DNA of 64,000 nucleotides from Tenacibaculum sp. MAR_2010_89 (GCF_900105985.1 NZ_FNUB01000004.1:161501-225500), one strand, 5' to 3'. Positions 8,657 to 17,656 are shown, counted from the first letter of the stretch. Notes: generated from the letters alone by a model not told the origin. Made by a program: numbers and translations.

Positions 8657-9433
8657 ATGAGTAAAATAACTATTCAAGGAATTAAGTACGATGAAAAATC
8701 CTCCTACTTAAGAGGACCAAGTCTTGCTCCTTCTTTAATAAGAGACGCTTTAAACTGTGGCTCCGCTAATATGTATTCTGAAAACTTAATTTCAATTGAA
8801 AACCCAGCTATAAATGATGCGGGAGATTTTGAAATTAAAGAATATTTTGACATTGAAAAAATAACAAAAGAGCATATAGATACTGGTGCTAAAATTTTTA
8901 CCCTAGGAGGAGATCACTCTATAACTTTTCCTATTATCAAAGCGCATAGTAAAAAGTATCCTAAATTTGATATACTACATATAGACGCCCACTGTGACTT
9001 ATACGATAATTATGAAGGTGATTTATATTCTCATGCTTCGCCTTTTGCTAGAATTATGGAACACGGACTTGTTAACAGACTGGTACAGGTTGGAATCAGA
9101 ACCTTAAATCCACATCAAGCTGAACAAGCAGAAAAATATAACGTAGAAATTCATCAAATGAAAGATTTAGACTTAGCATCTATTCCTGAGTTTAAAAATC
9201 CCTTATATATTTCTTTAGATATGGACGGATTTGACCCTGCTTACGCTCCTGGTGTTTCTCATCATGAACCTGGAGGATTGACTTCAAGACAGGTTATAAA
9301 TTTAATTCAAAGCATAGATACAGAAATCATTGGTGCTGATATTGTAGAATACAACCCAAAACAAGATTTAAAAAACATGACTGCTTTTTTAGCTGCTAAA
9401 ATGATGAAAGAAATAGTAACTAAAATGTTATAA
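8657..9433 (+). CDS. Ureohydrolase family protein (agmatinase/arginase-like)
   Basis: A 258-aa ureohydrolase with all the binuclear manganese ligands visible: GGDHSITF, HIDAHCDLYD and SLDMDGFDP. These enzymes hydrolyse a guanidino compound to urea and an amine. After the last metal motif it reads AYAPGVSHHEPGGLT, as in plant-type arginases and related agmatinases, rather than the GTGTPVPGG loop seen in the second ureohydrolase of this window (55991-56944). At 258 aa it is shorter than typical agmatinases (about 300 aa). It is monocistronic, between two terminators. The substrate (agmatine, arginine or another guanidino acid) is undecided. Confidence 0.8.
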   Translation: MSKITIQGIKYDEKSSYLRGPSLAPSLIRDALNCGSANMYSENLISIENPAINDAGDFEIKEYFDIEKITKEHIDTGAKIFTLGGDHSITFPIIKAHSKKYPKFDILHIDAHCDLYDNYEGDLYSHASPFARIMEHGLVNRLVQVGIRTLNPHQAEQAEKYNVEIHQMKDLDLASIPEFKNPLYISLDMDGFDPAYAPGVSHHEPGGLTSRQVINLIQSIDTEIIGADIVEYNPKQDLKNMTAFLAAKMMKEIVTKML

Positions 9434-9436
9434 AAC

Positions 9437-9466
9437 AAAAAAGAGGCTATCCCGCCTCTTTTTTTT
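9437..9466. terminator. Bidirectional terminator between convergent genes
   Basis: An 11-bp stem (AAAAAAGAGGC with GCCTCTTTTTT) with a 6-nt loop serves the ureohydrolase gene on the plus strand and the helical-repeat gene on the minus strand, both of which end beside it. Confidence 0.9.
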
Positions 9467-10088
9467 ATTTTACTTTACACTTTTTCATTACTTGTTTGGC
9501 TCTTTTTTCTCCCCATCGTGGATGAAATTTTTCTGGATTATCCGTTTTAAATAGTGTAAGTGATTTTTCTACGTCTTTACAATATGGCTCAATCGATGTT
9601 CCAAAAAACTGTGCGCTTCCCATATTCCATTCAGCTTTTCCTAAAATTACTCTAGGATTATTAGGCGCTAATTTTTCTGCCTCAGCATATAAATTTGTAT
9701 TCTTCATTGATAATGTCATCCCATATTTTTGTCCATCAAAAGCTATATAAGCTGTATTTAATAAAGCTTGTGTTATCATAATTTCTGGATTCTTTTCTGA
9801 TAAAGATTTTGCTTCATCTAAAAACTCTTGTGCTTTTTTTAATTTTGCTTCTAATTTTGCTTCGTCCTTTAACCCAAAACTCCCCAATATTTCTATAGTA
9901 GCAACATAAAAAGGAGGTAACCAATTTTCTTTTTCTACTTTTGAAATTCGTTCAAATAATTGAGATGCTTCAGTATTTTTTTTAGCTTCCCATAACTCAA
10001 AAGCTTTTCCCATTCCTTTTTCATACTGACTTTGAGCTATCATATTCATTGAAAATAAAACTGCTACTATTGCTATAACTTTTTTCAT
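9465..10088 (-). CDS. Exported TPR-like helical repeat protein
   Basis: A 207-aa protein starting at the ATG at 10088, where a clear signal peptide begins (MKKVIAIVAVLFSMNMIAQ). The longer frame upstream overlaps the DUF2141 gene and is not used. The mature part is helical, with TPR-like segments such as GKAFELWEAKKNTEASQLFE and NPRVILGKAEWNMGSAQFFG, and ends near a lysine-rich tail (KRAKQVMKKCKVK). It is the last gene of a receptor, DUF2141 and helical-repeat unit on the minus strand, so a periplasmic accessory role for the receptor is plausible. I do not recognise a named family. Confidence 0.75.
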   Translation of the reverse strand: MKKVIAIVAVLFSMNMIAQSQYEKGMGKAFELWEAKKNTEASQLFERISKVEKENWLPPFYVATIEILGSFGLKDEAKLEAKLKKAQEFLDEAKSLSEKNPEIMITQALLNTAYIAFDGQKYGMTLSMKNTNLYAEAEKLAPNNPRVILGKAEWNMGSAQFFGTSIEPYCKDVEKSLTLFKTDNPEKFHPRWGEKRAKQVMKKCKVK

Positions 10089-10104
10089 TTTTATATCTGT
10101 GGTT

Positions 10105-10524
10105 TTAATTAATTTTAATTTGAATAATACTATTTTCTTTAACTTCGAATTTTGCATCCTTATATTTAGGCGGCCCCATAAAACCTTTTGCGTTATTTGA
10201 AGTTCCTGTTGGTTCTTTTGGAATTCCAAATATTCTGGTATCCATTTTTTTATTATCATTCTCATCATGAAATGATGAAATTGCATAAACTCCTGGTAAA
10301 ACCCCTTCAAAAACAACTTTCGCTTTTTTGTTTTTAATTTCCCCTATTTTTCTTTTGTAAGGTCTTTTTAAAAAATTAGCTTCTTTATTATACAAAGCAA
10401 CAAACAAACTTCCTTTATTAGATTTCATTCCCGTAAACTCAACTGTTATGGTATATTTCTCTTGTGCTAATGAGGTTAGTATTCCACTTAAGAAAATTAC
10501 TATGATTATTACTGTTTTTTGCAT
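10105..10524 (-). CDS. DUF2141 domain-containing exported protein
   Basis: A 139-aa protein with a signal peptide (to about residue 20, SLAQ) and one DUF2141 beta-sandwich. Family hallmarks are SNKGSLFVALYN, VLPGVYAISSFHDENDN, MDTRIFGIPKEPTG and SNNAKGFMGPP. The family is common in Bacteroidetes and its function is unknown; the fold resembles transthyretin-like or carboxypeptidase-regulatory domains. It sits between the TonB-dependent receptor gene (about 265 bp upstream of its start) and the helical-repeat gene (16 bp downstream), so it probably acts in the envelope with the receptor. Confidence 0.9.
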   Translation of the reverse strand: MQKTVIIIVIFLSGILTSLAQEKYTITVEFTGMKSNKGSLFVALYNKEANFLKRPYKRKIGEIKNKKAKVVFEGVLPGVYAISSFHDENDNKKMDTRIFGIPKEPTGTSNNAKGFMGPPKYKDAKFEVKENSIIQIKIN

Positions 10525-10630
10525 GATTAATTAGTTTTAGTTCTTAATTTCTATTCAAATATCTATAGTAACTTATTCATATCATTAAAAAACAAACTGA
10601 GTTGTTATATTATATGACTGAATTGTAAGA

Positions 10631-12790
10631 TTATAGATTATTTAACTGGTTATCTTTCTTATTATCACTTATTGTCCAGAAGAAACCGACGAAGAAAAAC
10701 CTATCTACCGAAGGAATAATAGCCTGTCTATCAAAAACTCCATTTACATTAGGCGTATTTTTATAATTATAGCCAAATATGTTTTGAGTACCTAAAACGT
10801 TATTTACAGAAAAGTATACTATTTTTTGCTGGCTAATTAAATATGCCCAATTAAAACTTACTGAATTATAGTTAATTGTTTTATCATTTAAAAAGCCACT
10901 TTTATTTGGGTTAGTGTAGTTTCTTCCAGAAGCAAAATTGTAACTCAAGCCTAATTGACTTTTCCAATCTTTTACAAAATGCTTAGCTACAATAGACATG
11001 TTATGTGAAGAAGCAAAACCTGGAGTAGCCTTTGTAGGATAGTTTTTATAATCTCTTTCCGTATCTAAATATGAGTATGACACCCAATACTCTGTATTTT
11101 TTATGGTTTTCCCATCTCTCCAAAACACATCTATTCCTTTAGCGTATCCACTTCCTTCATTATTAAATTTAGACATTGGTAATGCTATTTGTGTATCATA
11201 TTTCACTAAATTATCATACTCTTTATAATAACCTTCAATTCTAAATATTTTCTTATCCTTAACATATTGATAATTTGCAATAAGATGCGAAGCTTCTTGA
11301 GCTTTTAAATTATCAGAAAACTTTAAATAATCATTATTAGGATTTTGATAAAATTGTCCATAGGCAAGTGAAACTTGAGCATCCTTACCTGTTTTGTATG
11401 CTAATGAAACTCTAGGTGAAACAGTAAATTGATTTAAAAACTCAGAATTCTCAAAACGAACACCAATTTTCGAGGCTAATTTTTTTGAAAAGAAAATATC
11501 AGTTTCTGCAAAAACACTAGCTATATCATTTTTAAATTTATACTTATAGTTCCCTGTGTTATTTCCTATATAATTTTCATTAAAGTGTGTAAATAAATAT
11601 TCAGCTCCGAAATTTAATTTAAATCTATTTGATACTTTTTTTTGTAGTTTTATTTTAGCATGAATAGAGTTTTCTTCATCTTTTACAACATCATCTAGTA
11701 TTCCTAAATTTGAAAAATCATTAGTAAAACTGAATCCTCCAGAAATTTTCCAATTATTATCTAACCTTTCTTTATAAGAACCATTAAAATATAAATTTCT
11801 ATTTCTAAGTCCAAAATGAAATCCATCAACATAATTAATATCTTCCTGAATCATATCGAAATCAGTGTAACTAAAAGCTCCATATAACTTCAATATTCCA
11901 TCTTCATTAGGTTTATAACGATACACCATTTCTCCACTTGCTGCTTGCACTGGTTTATTCCATGTATTTCTGTCTGGAAACAATTTTTGATACGGTGCTA
12001 AATTTATATAAGATGCGTTTATACTTAATGAATTCTTACCCCATATTTGAGTATTTCCTATACCTCCTCCAACTGTCATAATAGATATATCTGTTTTTTC
12101 TTGAGTAGGCTCATCAATAGTACTCATTGTCAAAACACTAGATAAAGCTTGTCCATACTCAGCAGAATATCCACCAGTTGAAAAAGAAAATCCTTTAAAC
12201 AAAAATGGAGAAAATCTTCCCCTAGTAGGTATATTTCTTGCTGATGGCGCATAAGGTGTAAACACTCGAATACCATCAACAAAAATTTGTGTTTCCCCAG
12301 CATCTCCACCTCTAACAAACAAACGTCCATCTTCATCTACTGTTGAAGTACCAGGTAATGTTTGAATAGCACCTACAAAATCACCCAAAGCACTAGCAGT
12401 AGTAACTACATCTAATGGCTTTAATGCTGTTACTTTTGCATTATCACCTGCTTCAAAAGTTCCTGCATTGATGGATACAGCATCTAATGTATTAACATCA
12501 TCTTTTAATTTTATATGCAAATTTTTAAATGAAGATACATCTCCTATTTTTGAAAAAGATTCAAAAGAGATAAATGATACTAATAATTTCTTTACGCCTT
12601 TTTCTGAAGTTCTAAATTTAAACTCTCCATTTTCATCTGACGAAGTACCATCATAGGTTCCTTCTAAATATATATTCGCTCCTAAAATAGGTTCACCTTT
12701 TGTGTCAGTTACTTTACCTGAAATAACTGTTTGTGCATTCATTGATAAATGTACTAACACAAAAACTATAATTATTAAAACTTGTTTCAT
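10631..12790 (-). CDS. TonB-dependent receptor with carboxypeptidase-regulatory-like N-terminus
   Basis: A 719-aa outer-membrane receptor. The start is the ATG at 12790, which opens a signal peptide ending MNAQ; an in-frame upstream start at 12829 would only add residues before it. The N-terminal beta-sandwich (VISGKVTDTKGEPILGANIY) is the CarboxypepD_reg-like domain common in Bacteroidetes receptors. The plug follows (LPGTSTVDEDGRLFVRGGD, GETQIFVDGIRVF), then a beta-barrel of aromatic-rich strands ending in a C-terminal Phe-containing strand (FFFVGFFWTIS). There is no SusD partner nearby, so a small ligand such as a siderophore, metal complex or peptide is more likely than a glycan. The ligand is unknown. 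Confidence 0.9.
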   Translation of the reverse strand: MKQVLIIIVFVLVHLSMNAQTVISGKVTDTKGEPILGANIYLEGTYDGTSSDENGEFKFRTSEKGVKKLLVSFISFESFSKIGDVSSFKNLHIKLKDDVNTLDAVSINAGTFEAGDNAKVTALKPLDVVTTASALGDFVGAIQTLPGTSTVDEDGRLFVRGGDAGETQIFVDGIRVFTPYAPSARNIPTRGRFSPFLFKGFSFSTGGYSAEYGQALSSVLTMSTIDEPTQEKTDISIMTVGGGIGNTQIWGKNSLSINASYINLAPYQKLFPDRNTWNKPVQAASGEMVYRYKPNEDGILKLYGAFSYTDFDMIQEDINYVDGFHFGLRNRNLYFNGSYKERLDNNWKISGGFSFTNDFSNLGILDDVVKDEENSIHAKIKLQKKVSNRFKLNFGAEYLFTHFNENYIGNNTGNYKYKFKNDIASVFAETDIFFSKKLASKIGVRFENSEFLNQFTVSPRVSLAYKTGKDAQVSLAYGQFYQNPNNDYLKFSDNLKAQEASHLIANYQYVKDKKIFRIEGYYKEYDNLVKYDTQIALPMSKFNNEGSGYAKGIDVFWRDGKTIKNTEYWVSYSYLDTERDYKNYPTKATPGFASSHNMSIVAKHFVKDWKSQLGLSYNFASGRNYTNPNKSGFLNDKTINYNSVSFNWAYLISQQKIVYFSVNNVLGTQNIFGYNYKNTPNVNGVFDRQAIIPSVDRFFFVGFFWTISDNKKDNQLNNL

Positions 12791-13007
12791 TTTATATATT
12801 GCTATTATTAATTGATTTTCACGGTTCAAAAATGCAATTGATTTATATCCTTTTCTAAAAAGAGCTACTCAACTGTATTTTTTTTATGATGAATTGTAAC
12901 TCTGCAAAAATAGACTTGACCCTTCATTATTCATTTAACATTTCTTGCTATCAAGTTTACAAATCTTGCTAAAAATTGTACCTTTACTCCAACAATTAAA
13001 GCTAACA

Positions 13008-13655
13008 ATGGCACACGATTTAAGTAATCATAGAAAGTCTTACGAAAAACAAGAACTCCTTGAAATAAATTGTCCTGAAAACCCAATTGAACTTTTTAGA
13101 AATTGGTTTTTAACAGCAGATAACTCTGAAATGGTTGATGAAGCAAACGCTATGACTATTTCATCTATAGGGCAAGATGGTTTTCCAAAAAGTAGAATTG
13201 TTTTGTTAAAAAAATATACTTGGGAAGGCTTTATCTTTTATACTAATTATAATTCTGAAAAAGGGAAAGCTATTATAAATAACAATCATGTTTGCTTGTC
13301 TTTTTTTTGGTCAGGTTTAGAACAGCAGATAATAATAAAAGGTACTGCTAATAAGTTAGCTTCTAATTTATCTGATGGCTATTTTGAATCTAGGCCAGAT
13401 GGTAGTAAATTAGGTGCTTGGGCATCAAACCAAAGTGAAGTAGTTACTTCTAGGAAAGAGTTAGACAATAACTTAACTTCTTATGAAGCAAAATTTAAAA
13501 ATCAAGAAATTCCAAGGCCAAAACATTGGGGTGGTTTTATTGTTAAACCTATTTCTATTGAATTTTGGCAAGGTCGTCCTAACAGGATGCATGACAGAAT
13601 TAGATATTCTTTACAAAAAGATTTTTCTTGGAAACTTGAACGTTTAGCTCCATAG
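13008..13655 (+). CDS. pdxH: Pyridoxamine 5'-phosphate oxidase
   Basis: A 215-aa FMN enzyme that oxidises pyridoxamine or pyridoxine 5'-phosphate to pyridoxal 5'-phosphate. Seen are the FMN and substrate motifs SRIVLLKKYTWEGFIFYTNY, GKAIINNNHVCLSFFW, RPDGSKLGAWASNQSE and the C-terminal signature EFWQGRPNRMHDRIRY, ending in WKLERLAP as is typical. The ATG at 13008 gives the standard length and the usual opening (MAHDLSNHRKSYEKQEL). The region before it shares space with the promoter of the divergent TonB-dependent receptor. The next gene starts 31 bp downstream on the same strand. Confidence 0.97.
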   Translation: MAHDLSNHRKSYEKQELLEINCPENPIELFRNWFLTADNSEMVDEANAMTISSIGQDGFPKSRIVLLKKYTWEGFIFYTNYNSEKGKAIINNNHVCLSFFWSGLEQQIIIKGTANKLASNLSDGYFESRPDGSKLGAWASNQSEVVTSRKELDNNLTSYEAKFKNQEIPRPKHWGGFIVKPISIEFWQGRPNRMHDRIRYSLQKDFSWKLERLAP

Positions 13656-13686
13656 TTTTATATTTACATATTGTTTAAAAAATTAA

Positions 13687-14175
13687 ATGAAGACAATTTA
13701 CATCGTTCGTCACGCTAAATCTTCATGGAAGTATGATAGCGTTAAAGATATTGACAGACCACTAAAAGAACGTGGTATTAATGATGCACATTTGCTATCG
13801 AAATATTTAGCCAAAGAAATACAAAAGCCAGATGTTTTTGTTTCAAGTAGTGCTAACAGGGCGTTACACACAGCTGTTATTTTTTGTGAAAACTTTAGTT
13901 ATCCATTATCTAACTTGCAAATAAAACGTCAGCTTTATAGTTTTAGTGATGGTTATTTAGTAAAAACTGTGAAAGCTTTAGATGATAGTTTTAATAGCGC
14001 CATTATATTTAGTCATGATCATGGTATAAATACTTTTGTAAATAAATTCGGAAGTAAACCTATTGCACATGTAGCTACTTGCGGTGTTATAGGAATTGAA
14101 TTCAATGAAAAGCACTGGAAAAACATAAAAAAAGGGAATACTATATTAGCAGAGTTTCCTAAAAATCATAGATAA
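13687..14175 (+). CDS. Histidine phosphatase family protein, SixA-like
   Basis: A 162-aa phosphoglycerate-mutase-fold phosphatase. The catalytic RHAKSSW follows the first strand (residues 8-14), the second His is in FSHDHGIN, and a DRPLKERG loop follows the first helix, as in SixA-type phosphohistidine phosphatases. These remove phosphate from histidine phosphotransfer proteins in E. coli; other members act on small phosphoesters. It is followed 12 bp later by a Ppx/GppA gene, a pairing that hints at phosphate or polyphosphate signalling. The physiological substrate here is unknown. Confidence 0.88.
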   Translation: MKTIYIVRHAKSSWKYDSVKDIDRPLKERGINDAHLLSKYLAKEIQKPDVFVSSSANRALHTAVIFCENFSYPLSNLQIKRQLYSFSDGYLVKTVKALDDSFNSAIIFSHDHGINTFVNKFGSKPIAHVATCGVIGIEFNEKHWKNIKKGNTILAEFPKNHR

Positions 14176-14187
14176 AACTTACTGATT

Positions 14188-15081
14188 TTGAAAATAACAA
14201 AATACGGAGCTATTGATATAGGCTCAAATGCCGTAAGACTACTAGTTGCCAATGTAATTGAAGAGAATGATAAAGATCCTCAATTTAAAAAATCATCTTT
14301 GGTTCGTGTTCCAATACGTTTAGGAGCTGATGCTTTTGTATCTGGAACCATTTCAACCGAAAATACTAATAGAATTGTAGATGCCATGAAAGCTTTTAAG
14401 CTTATTATGAAAGTTCATGGTGTTGAAAAATATAAAGCTTGTGCTACTTCTGCCATGCGAGAAGCAACAAACGGTAAAGATGTTGCTAAAATGGTTTTAA
14501 AAGAAACTGATGTTGAAATTGACATCATTGATGGTAAAAAAGAAGCGGCTATAATATCTTCTACTGACTTAAATCAATTAATTGAATCAGACAGTACTTA
14601 TTTATATGTTGATGTAGGTGGAGGTAGTACTGAATTTACCTTATTCTCAAGAGGTAAAATAGTTAACTCTAAATCTTTTAAAATAGGTACAGTTAGATTA
14701 ATAAACAATAAAAAATCTGACAATAAAATTATCTTTAAAAAGGTTCAATACTGGATCGAAGAAAACACAAAAAACTACAAAAGAATTACTTTAATAGGTT
14801 CTGGAGGTAATATTAATAAAATATTCAAAATGTCTGGAAGAGAGCAAGGAAAACCGATTTCTTATATTTATCTTAATGCTCAATATCAGTTTTTAAAAAA
14901 AATGACCTATAAAGAACGAATTTCTGAATTAGGTCTTAATCCAGATAGAGCTGATGTAATTGTTCCTGCTACAAAAATCTACCTTTCTGCAATGAAATGG
15001 AGTGGAGCTAGAAAAATATTTGTTCCTAAAATAGGGCTTTCAGACGGGATAATTAAAAGCTTATACTTCAATAAATTGTAA
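14188..15081 (+). CDS. Ppx/GppA phosphatase family protein
   Basis: A 297-aa protein of the ASKHA fold with GAIDIGSNAVRLLVAN at residues 6-21, VDVGGGSTEFTLF in the second phosphate loop and GSGGNINKIF in the third. These motifs belong to exopolyphosphatase/guanosine pentaphosphatase enzymes. It consists of the catalytic core only, without the C-terminal HD-like domain of long E. coli Ppx. The start is a TTG at 14188, which places the first strand correctly; no ATG exists at that position. Cotranscription with the SixA-like gene is likely. Whether polyphosphate or pppGpp is the substrate cannot be told. Confidence 0.88.
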   Translation: MKITKYGAIDIGSNAVRLLVANVIEENDKDPQFKKSSLVRVPIRLGADAFVSGTISTENTNRIVDAMKAFKLIMKVHGVEKYKACATSAMREATNGKDVAKMVLKETDVEIDIIDGKKEAAIISSTDLNQLIESDSTYLYVDVGGGSTEFTLFSRGKIVNSKSFKIGTVRLINNKKSDNKIIFKKVQYWIEENTKNYKRITLIGSGGNINKIFKMSGREQGKPISYIYLNAQYQFLKKMTYKERISELGLNPDRADVIVPATKIYLSAMKWSGARKIFVPKIGLSDGIIKSLYFNKL

Positions 15082-15119
15082 AGTTTTTTAACATTTCTTT
15101 AACATTTGATAGAATTTGT

Positions 15120-15127
15120 TATATTTG
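15120..15127 (+). promoter_or_regulatory. Candidate -7 element (TATATTTG) for the repeat-rich OmpA protein
   Basis: TATATTTG fits the Bacteroidetes TAnnTTTG -7 box 76 bp before the start codon. No good TTG -33 element stands at the canonical distance. Confidence 0.45.
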
Positions 15128-15203
15128 TAATTATGTGACCTCTAACCCCTTGGCGTGTCATATTAAATGAAACTAAATAATCATTAACAAATTTTTATTA
15201 ATT

Positions 15204-17291
15204 ATGAAAAAATTATTGTTATCTGGAGCTTTATTTGCTTTTGGGTTATCTGCTTTTTCGCAAGATTTACCAACCAACGCCGAACCGGGGAAATGCTATG
15301 TTCGATGTAAAACTCCAGAAGTATGGAAAAATGAAGATGTTACTATTGAAATAGCACCTGCATATAAAAGAATTATTACGCACCCTGCAGAATACAAAAC
15401 TATAACTGAAAGAGTTTTAGTTAATGTTGGAAGTCAAAAATTAACAATTGTTCCTGCTAAATACGAAACTAAAAACTTTTCAGTTGTTACGAAAGAAGCT
15501 AGTAAACGTATAGAAAAATCTTTATCTAGACCTTCTGTTGCTTCAGAAACCGTAGTTACCAAAGAAGCTTCTAGTCGTTTAGAAGTAATTCCTGCTAAAT
15601 ATGAAATGCGTGACGTAGTTGTTACAGTTAAAGAAGCTAGCAAGCGATTAAAAATTATTCCTGCTAAATATGAAATGCGTGATGTAGTTGTTACCATTGA
15701 AGAGGCTAGTCAACGCTTAGTAAAAATACCCGCAAAAACTAATATAGTAGAAGAAACCATTGTTGTAAAAGAAGCATCAAAACGCTTAGAAGTTGTTCCT
15801 GCTAAATATGAAATGCGTGACGTTGTTGTTACTGTAAAAGAAGCCGGAAAACGAGTAGAAATCGTTCCTGCTAAATACGAAATGAGAGACGTAGTAGTTA
15901 CTATAAAAGAAGCTTCTAAACGTTTAGAAGTTATTCCTGCTGTTTACGGATCAGAAATTCTAAAATATCAGAGAAGAGAATACGGATCTAAATTAAGAGT
16001 TATTCCTGCTGCCTTTAATCAAGATAGTGAAGTTATAGAGCTAAGAGCAAAATCTGCCAGATGGCAAATGAGTGAAAAAGCTCCAGATTGTGAATCTTCA
16101 GACCCTAATGATTGTCGTTACTGGTGTTATAAAGAAGTACCTGCTCAATATCAAACAATAAGCAAAACTGTATTAGAAAAAGATGCATCTACCGTTAAAA
16201 CACCTACTTGTAACGATAATAATGCAGGACCTAATGGATGTGGAGTAGCAACTTATTCTAAAAGAGTAGTTACCACACCGCCTAGTACTAGAACTATTGA
16301 TATTCCTGCAGTTACTAAAATAGTAAAGAAAAGAGTAATGGTAACTCCACCTTCTACAAGAACTATTGAAATTCCAGCAGTTACAAAAATCATCAAAAAA
16401 AGAGTAATGGTAACTCCACCTTCTACGAGAACAATTGAAATTCCTGAAGTTACTCAAATTATTAAAAGAACTGTTATTACTCCAGAAACAACAAGAGTAA
16501 TTGAAATACCAGCTAAAACAAAAATTATTAAGAAAAGAGTAATGACTACTCCTCCTAGCACAACAACAATTGAAATTCCTGCGGTTACTAAAATAATTAA
16601 AAAGAGAGTAATGACTACTCCTCCAACCACAAGAACAATTAAAATACCTGAAGTTACAACTACTGTAAAAAGAAGTATACCAGCTGTTACTACAACAAAT
16701 ACAATTGAAATACCAGAAGTAACAACTACAATGAGAAAAACTGTAATGACTTCTGCCCCATCTACAAGATTAATTAAAGGTGATGCAATTTATAAAACAA
16801 TTAAGAAAACTGTTTTAGTTAAAGATGCTTGGGAAGAAGAAGTACAAGTAGCTGCTAAATACAAAACTATCACTAAAGAAGTTTTAGTTTCAAAAGGTGG
16901 ATTAACATCATGGAAAGAAGTAGAATGTAAATTAGTTGAAAACACTCCTTTACCAATAAACTGGAACTTAGGTAGTGCTACTTTAACTTCAGGAGCTAAA
17001 CTTATTATTGATGCAAGATTACTACCTATTTTAAAAGATGGTGTTGCTGTAGCTATTGAATCACACACAGATTCTAGAGGTACAAAAAAGAGTAATCAAT
17101 CATTATCTGAAAGAAGAGCACAAGCAGTAGTTAATTACCTTATAGCTAAAGGAACTAATCCTAGTCAATTAACAGCAAATGGTTATGGCGAAAATAGATT
17201 AACCAATAGATGTTCTGATGGTGTTTCTTGTACAGAAAGAGAACATGCTTCAAACCGAAGAACAACATTTAGAGTTATTAACCAAAAATAA
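15204..17291 (+). CDS. OmpA-family protein with long arrays of 23-residue repeats
   Basis: A 695-aa exported protein (signal peptide to about residue 19, SAFSQ). Residues 82-288 are nine consecutive 23-aa units with the core IPAKYEMRDVVVTVKEAS. Residues about 357-561 are nine more units of 22-23 aa with the core TPPSTRTIEIPAVTKIIKKR. Between them is a Cys-containing linker (CESSDPNDCRYWC). The C-terminal domain (about 585-695) is OmpA-like, with SHTDSRGTKKSNQSLSERRA and TANGYGENRL, and should bind peptidoglycan; an added CSDGVSC loop is present. The repeats are Lys/Arg-, Val- and Thr-rich and predicted to be beta. The protein probably projects from the cell wall through the periplasm or outer membrane. 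Its role is unknown. Confidence 0.85.
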   Translation: MKKLLLSGALFAFGLSAFSQDLPTNAEPGKCYVRCKTPEVWKNEDVTIEIAPAYKRIITHPAEYKTITERVLVNVGSQKLTIVPAKYETKNFSVVTKEASKRIEKSLSRPSVASETVVTKEASSRLEVIPAKYEMRDVVVTVKEASKRLKIIPAKYEMRDVVVTIEEASQRLVKIPAKTNIVEETIVVKEASKRLEVVPAKYEMRDVVVTVKEAGKRVEIVPAKYEMRDVVVTIKEASKRLEVIPAVYGSEILKYQRREYGSKLRVIPAAFNQDSEVIELRAKSARWQMSEKAPDCESSDPNDCRYWCYKEVPAQYQTISKTVLEKDASTVKTPTCNDNNAGPNGCGVATYSKRVVTTPPSTRTIDIPAVTKIVKKRVMVTPPSTRTIEIPAVTKIIKKRVMVTPPSTRTIEIPEVTQIIKRTVITPETTRVIEIPAKTKIIKKRVMTTPPSTTTIEIPAVTKIIKKRVMTTPPTTRTIKIPEVTTTVKRSIPAVTTTNTIEIPEVTTTMRKTVMTSAPSTRLIKGDAIYKTIKKTVLVKDAWEEEVQVAAKYKTITKEVLVSKGGLTSWKEVECKLVENTPLPINWNLGSATLTSGAKLIIDARLLPILKDGVAVAIESHTDSRGTKKSNQSLSERRAQAVVNYLIAKGTNPSQLTANGYGENRLTNRCSDGVSCTEREHASNRRTTFRVINQK

Positions 17292-17334
17292 ACTCTAGCT
17301 TACTACGAATACTCTAACAAAGTAATCAAAAATG

Positions 17335-17362
17335 AAAACCGAGCATTTAGCTCGGTTTTTTA
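17335..17362. terminator. Bidirectional terminator between ompA-like and yciI-like genes
   Basis: A 10-bp stem (AAAACCGAGC with GCTCGGTTTT) with loop ATTTA and T tracts. It overlaps the stop codon of the minus-strand YciI gene. Confidence 0.9.
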
Positions 17363-17647
17363 CTTTATAAATGAATTTAAATTCTGGCTACTCATTAATG
17401 GTGAAAACTCAATTAAATCGTATTCGGCTACTCTTTCTAATATTAATGGATCATTTTCTAAAATCATTACAAGCTCTTCTTTTGAGCACTCATTTGATAC
17501 TACAACCCCTCCATTACGTGGAGTTTTTGGCCCTCCAATTATAAACTTTTCTTTTTCATACTGCTTAGCCACATAAGCCCTGTGTAATTCAGTATATTTG
17601 TTAACCTCTTCTAAAGGTTTTATAAAATTGAAATTAATTATAAACAT
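17360..17647 (-). CDS. YciI family protein
   Basis: A 95-aa ferredoxin-like-fold protein. Conserved features of the YCII family are HRAYVAKQYEKEKFIIGGPK, where the His and following residues form the putative active site, and a C-terminal ERVAEYDLIEFSPL strand. YciI proteins are small presumed enzymes related to dehalogenase or dioxygenase partners; most are uncharacterised. It follows an HxlR regulator gene by 9 bp on the same strand, a layout that suggests the regulator controls it. Confidence 0.88.
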   Translation of the reverse strand: MFIINFNFIKPLEEVNKYTELHRAYVAKQYEKEKFIIGGPKTPRNGGVVVSNECSKEELVMILENDPLILERVAEYDLIEFSPLMSSQNLNSFIK

Positions 17648-17656
17648 GTTCTTTTG

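Noticed and set aside
10089..10316. N-terminal extension of the helical-repeat protein.
   Set aside because: This stretch lies opposite the DUF2141 coding frame; the ATG at 10088 starts a clear signal peptide.
15594..15960. The tandem 69-bp periodicity looked at first like a CRISPR-like or satellite repeat array.
   Set aside because: The period is 23 codons, the frame stays open, and synonymous changes dominate, so it is a coding repeat with no spacers.
15434..17068. Long minus-strand frames inside the repeat-rich OmpA gene.
   Set aside because: They mirror the repeat periodicity on the opposite strand and have no start context or family match, so they are shadows.
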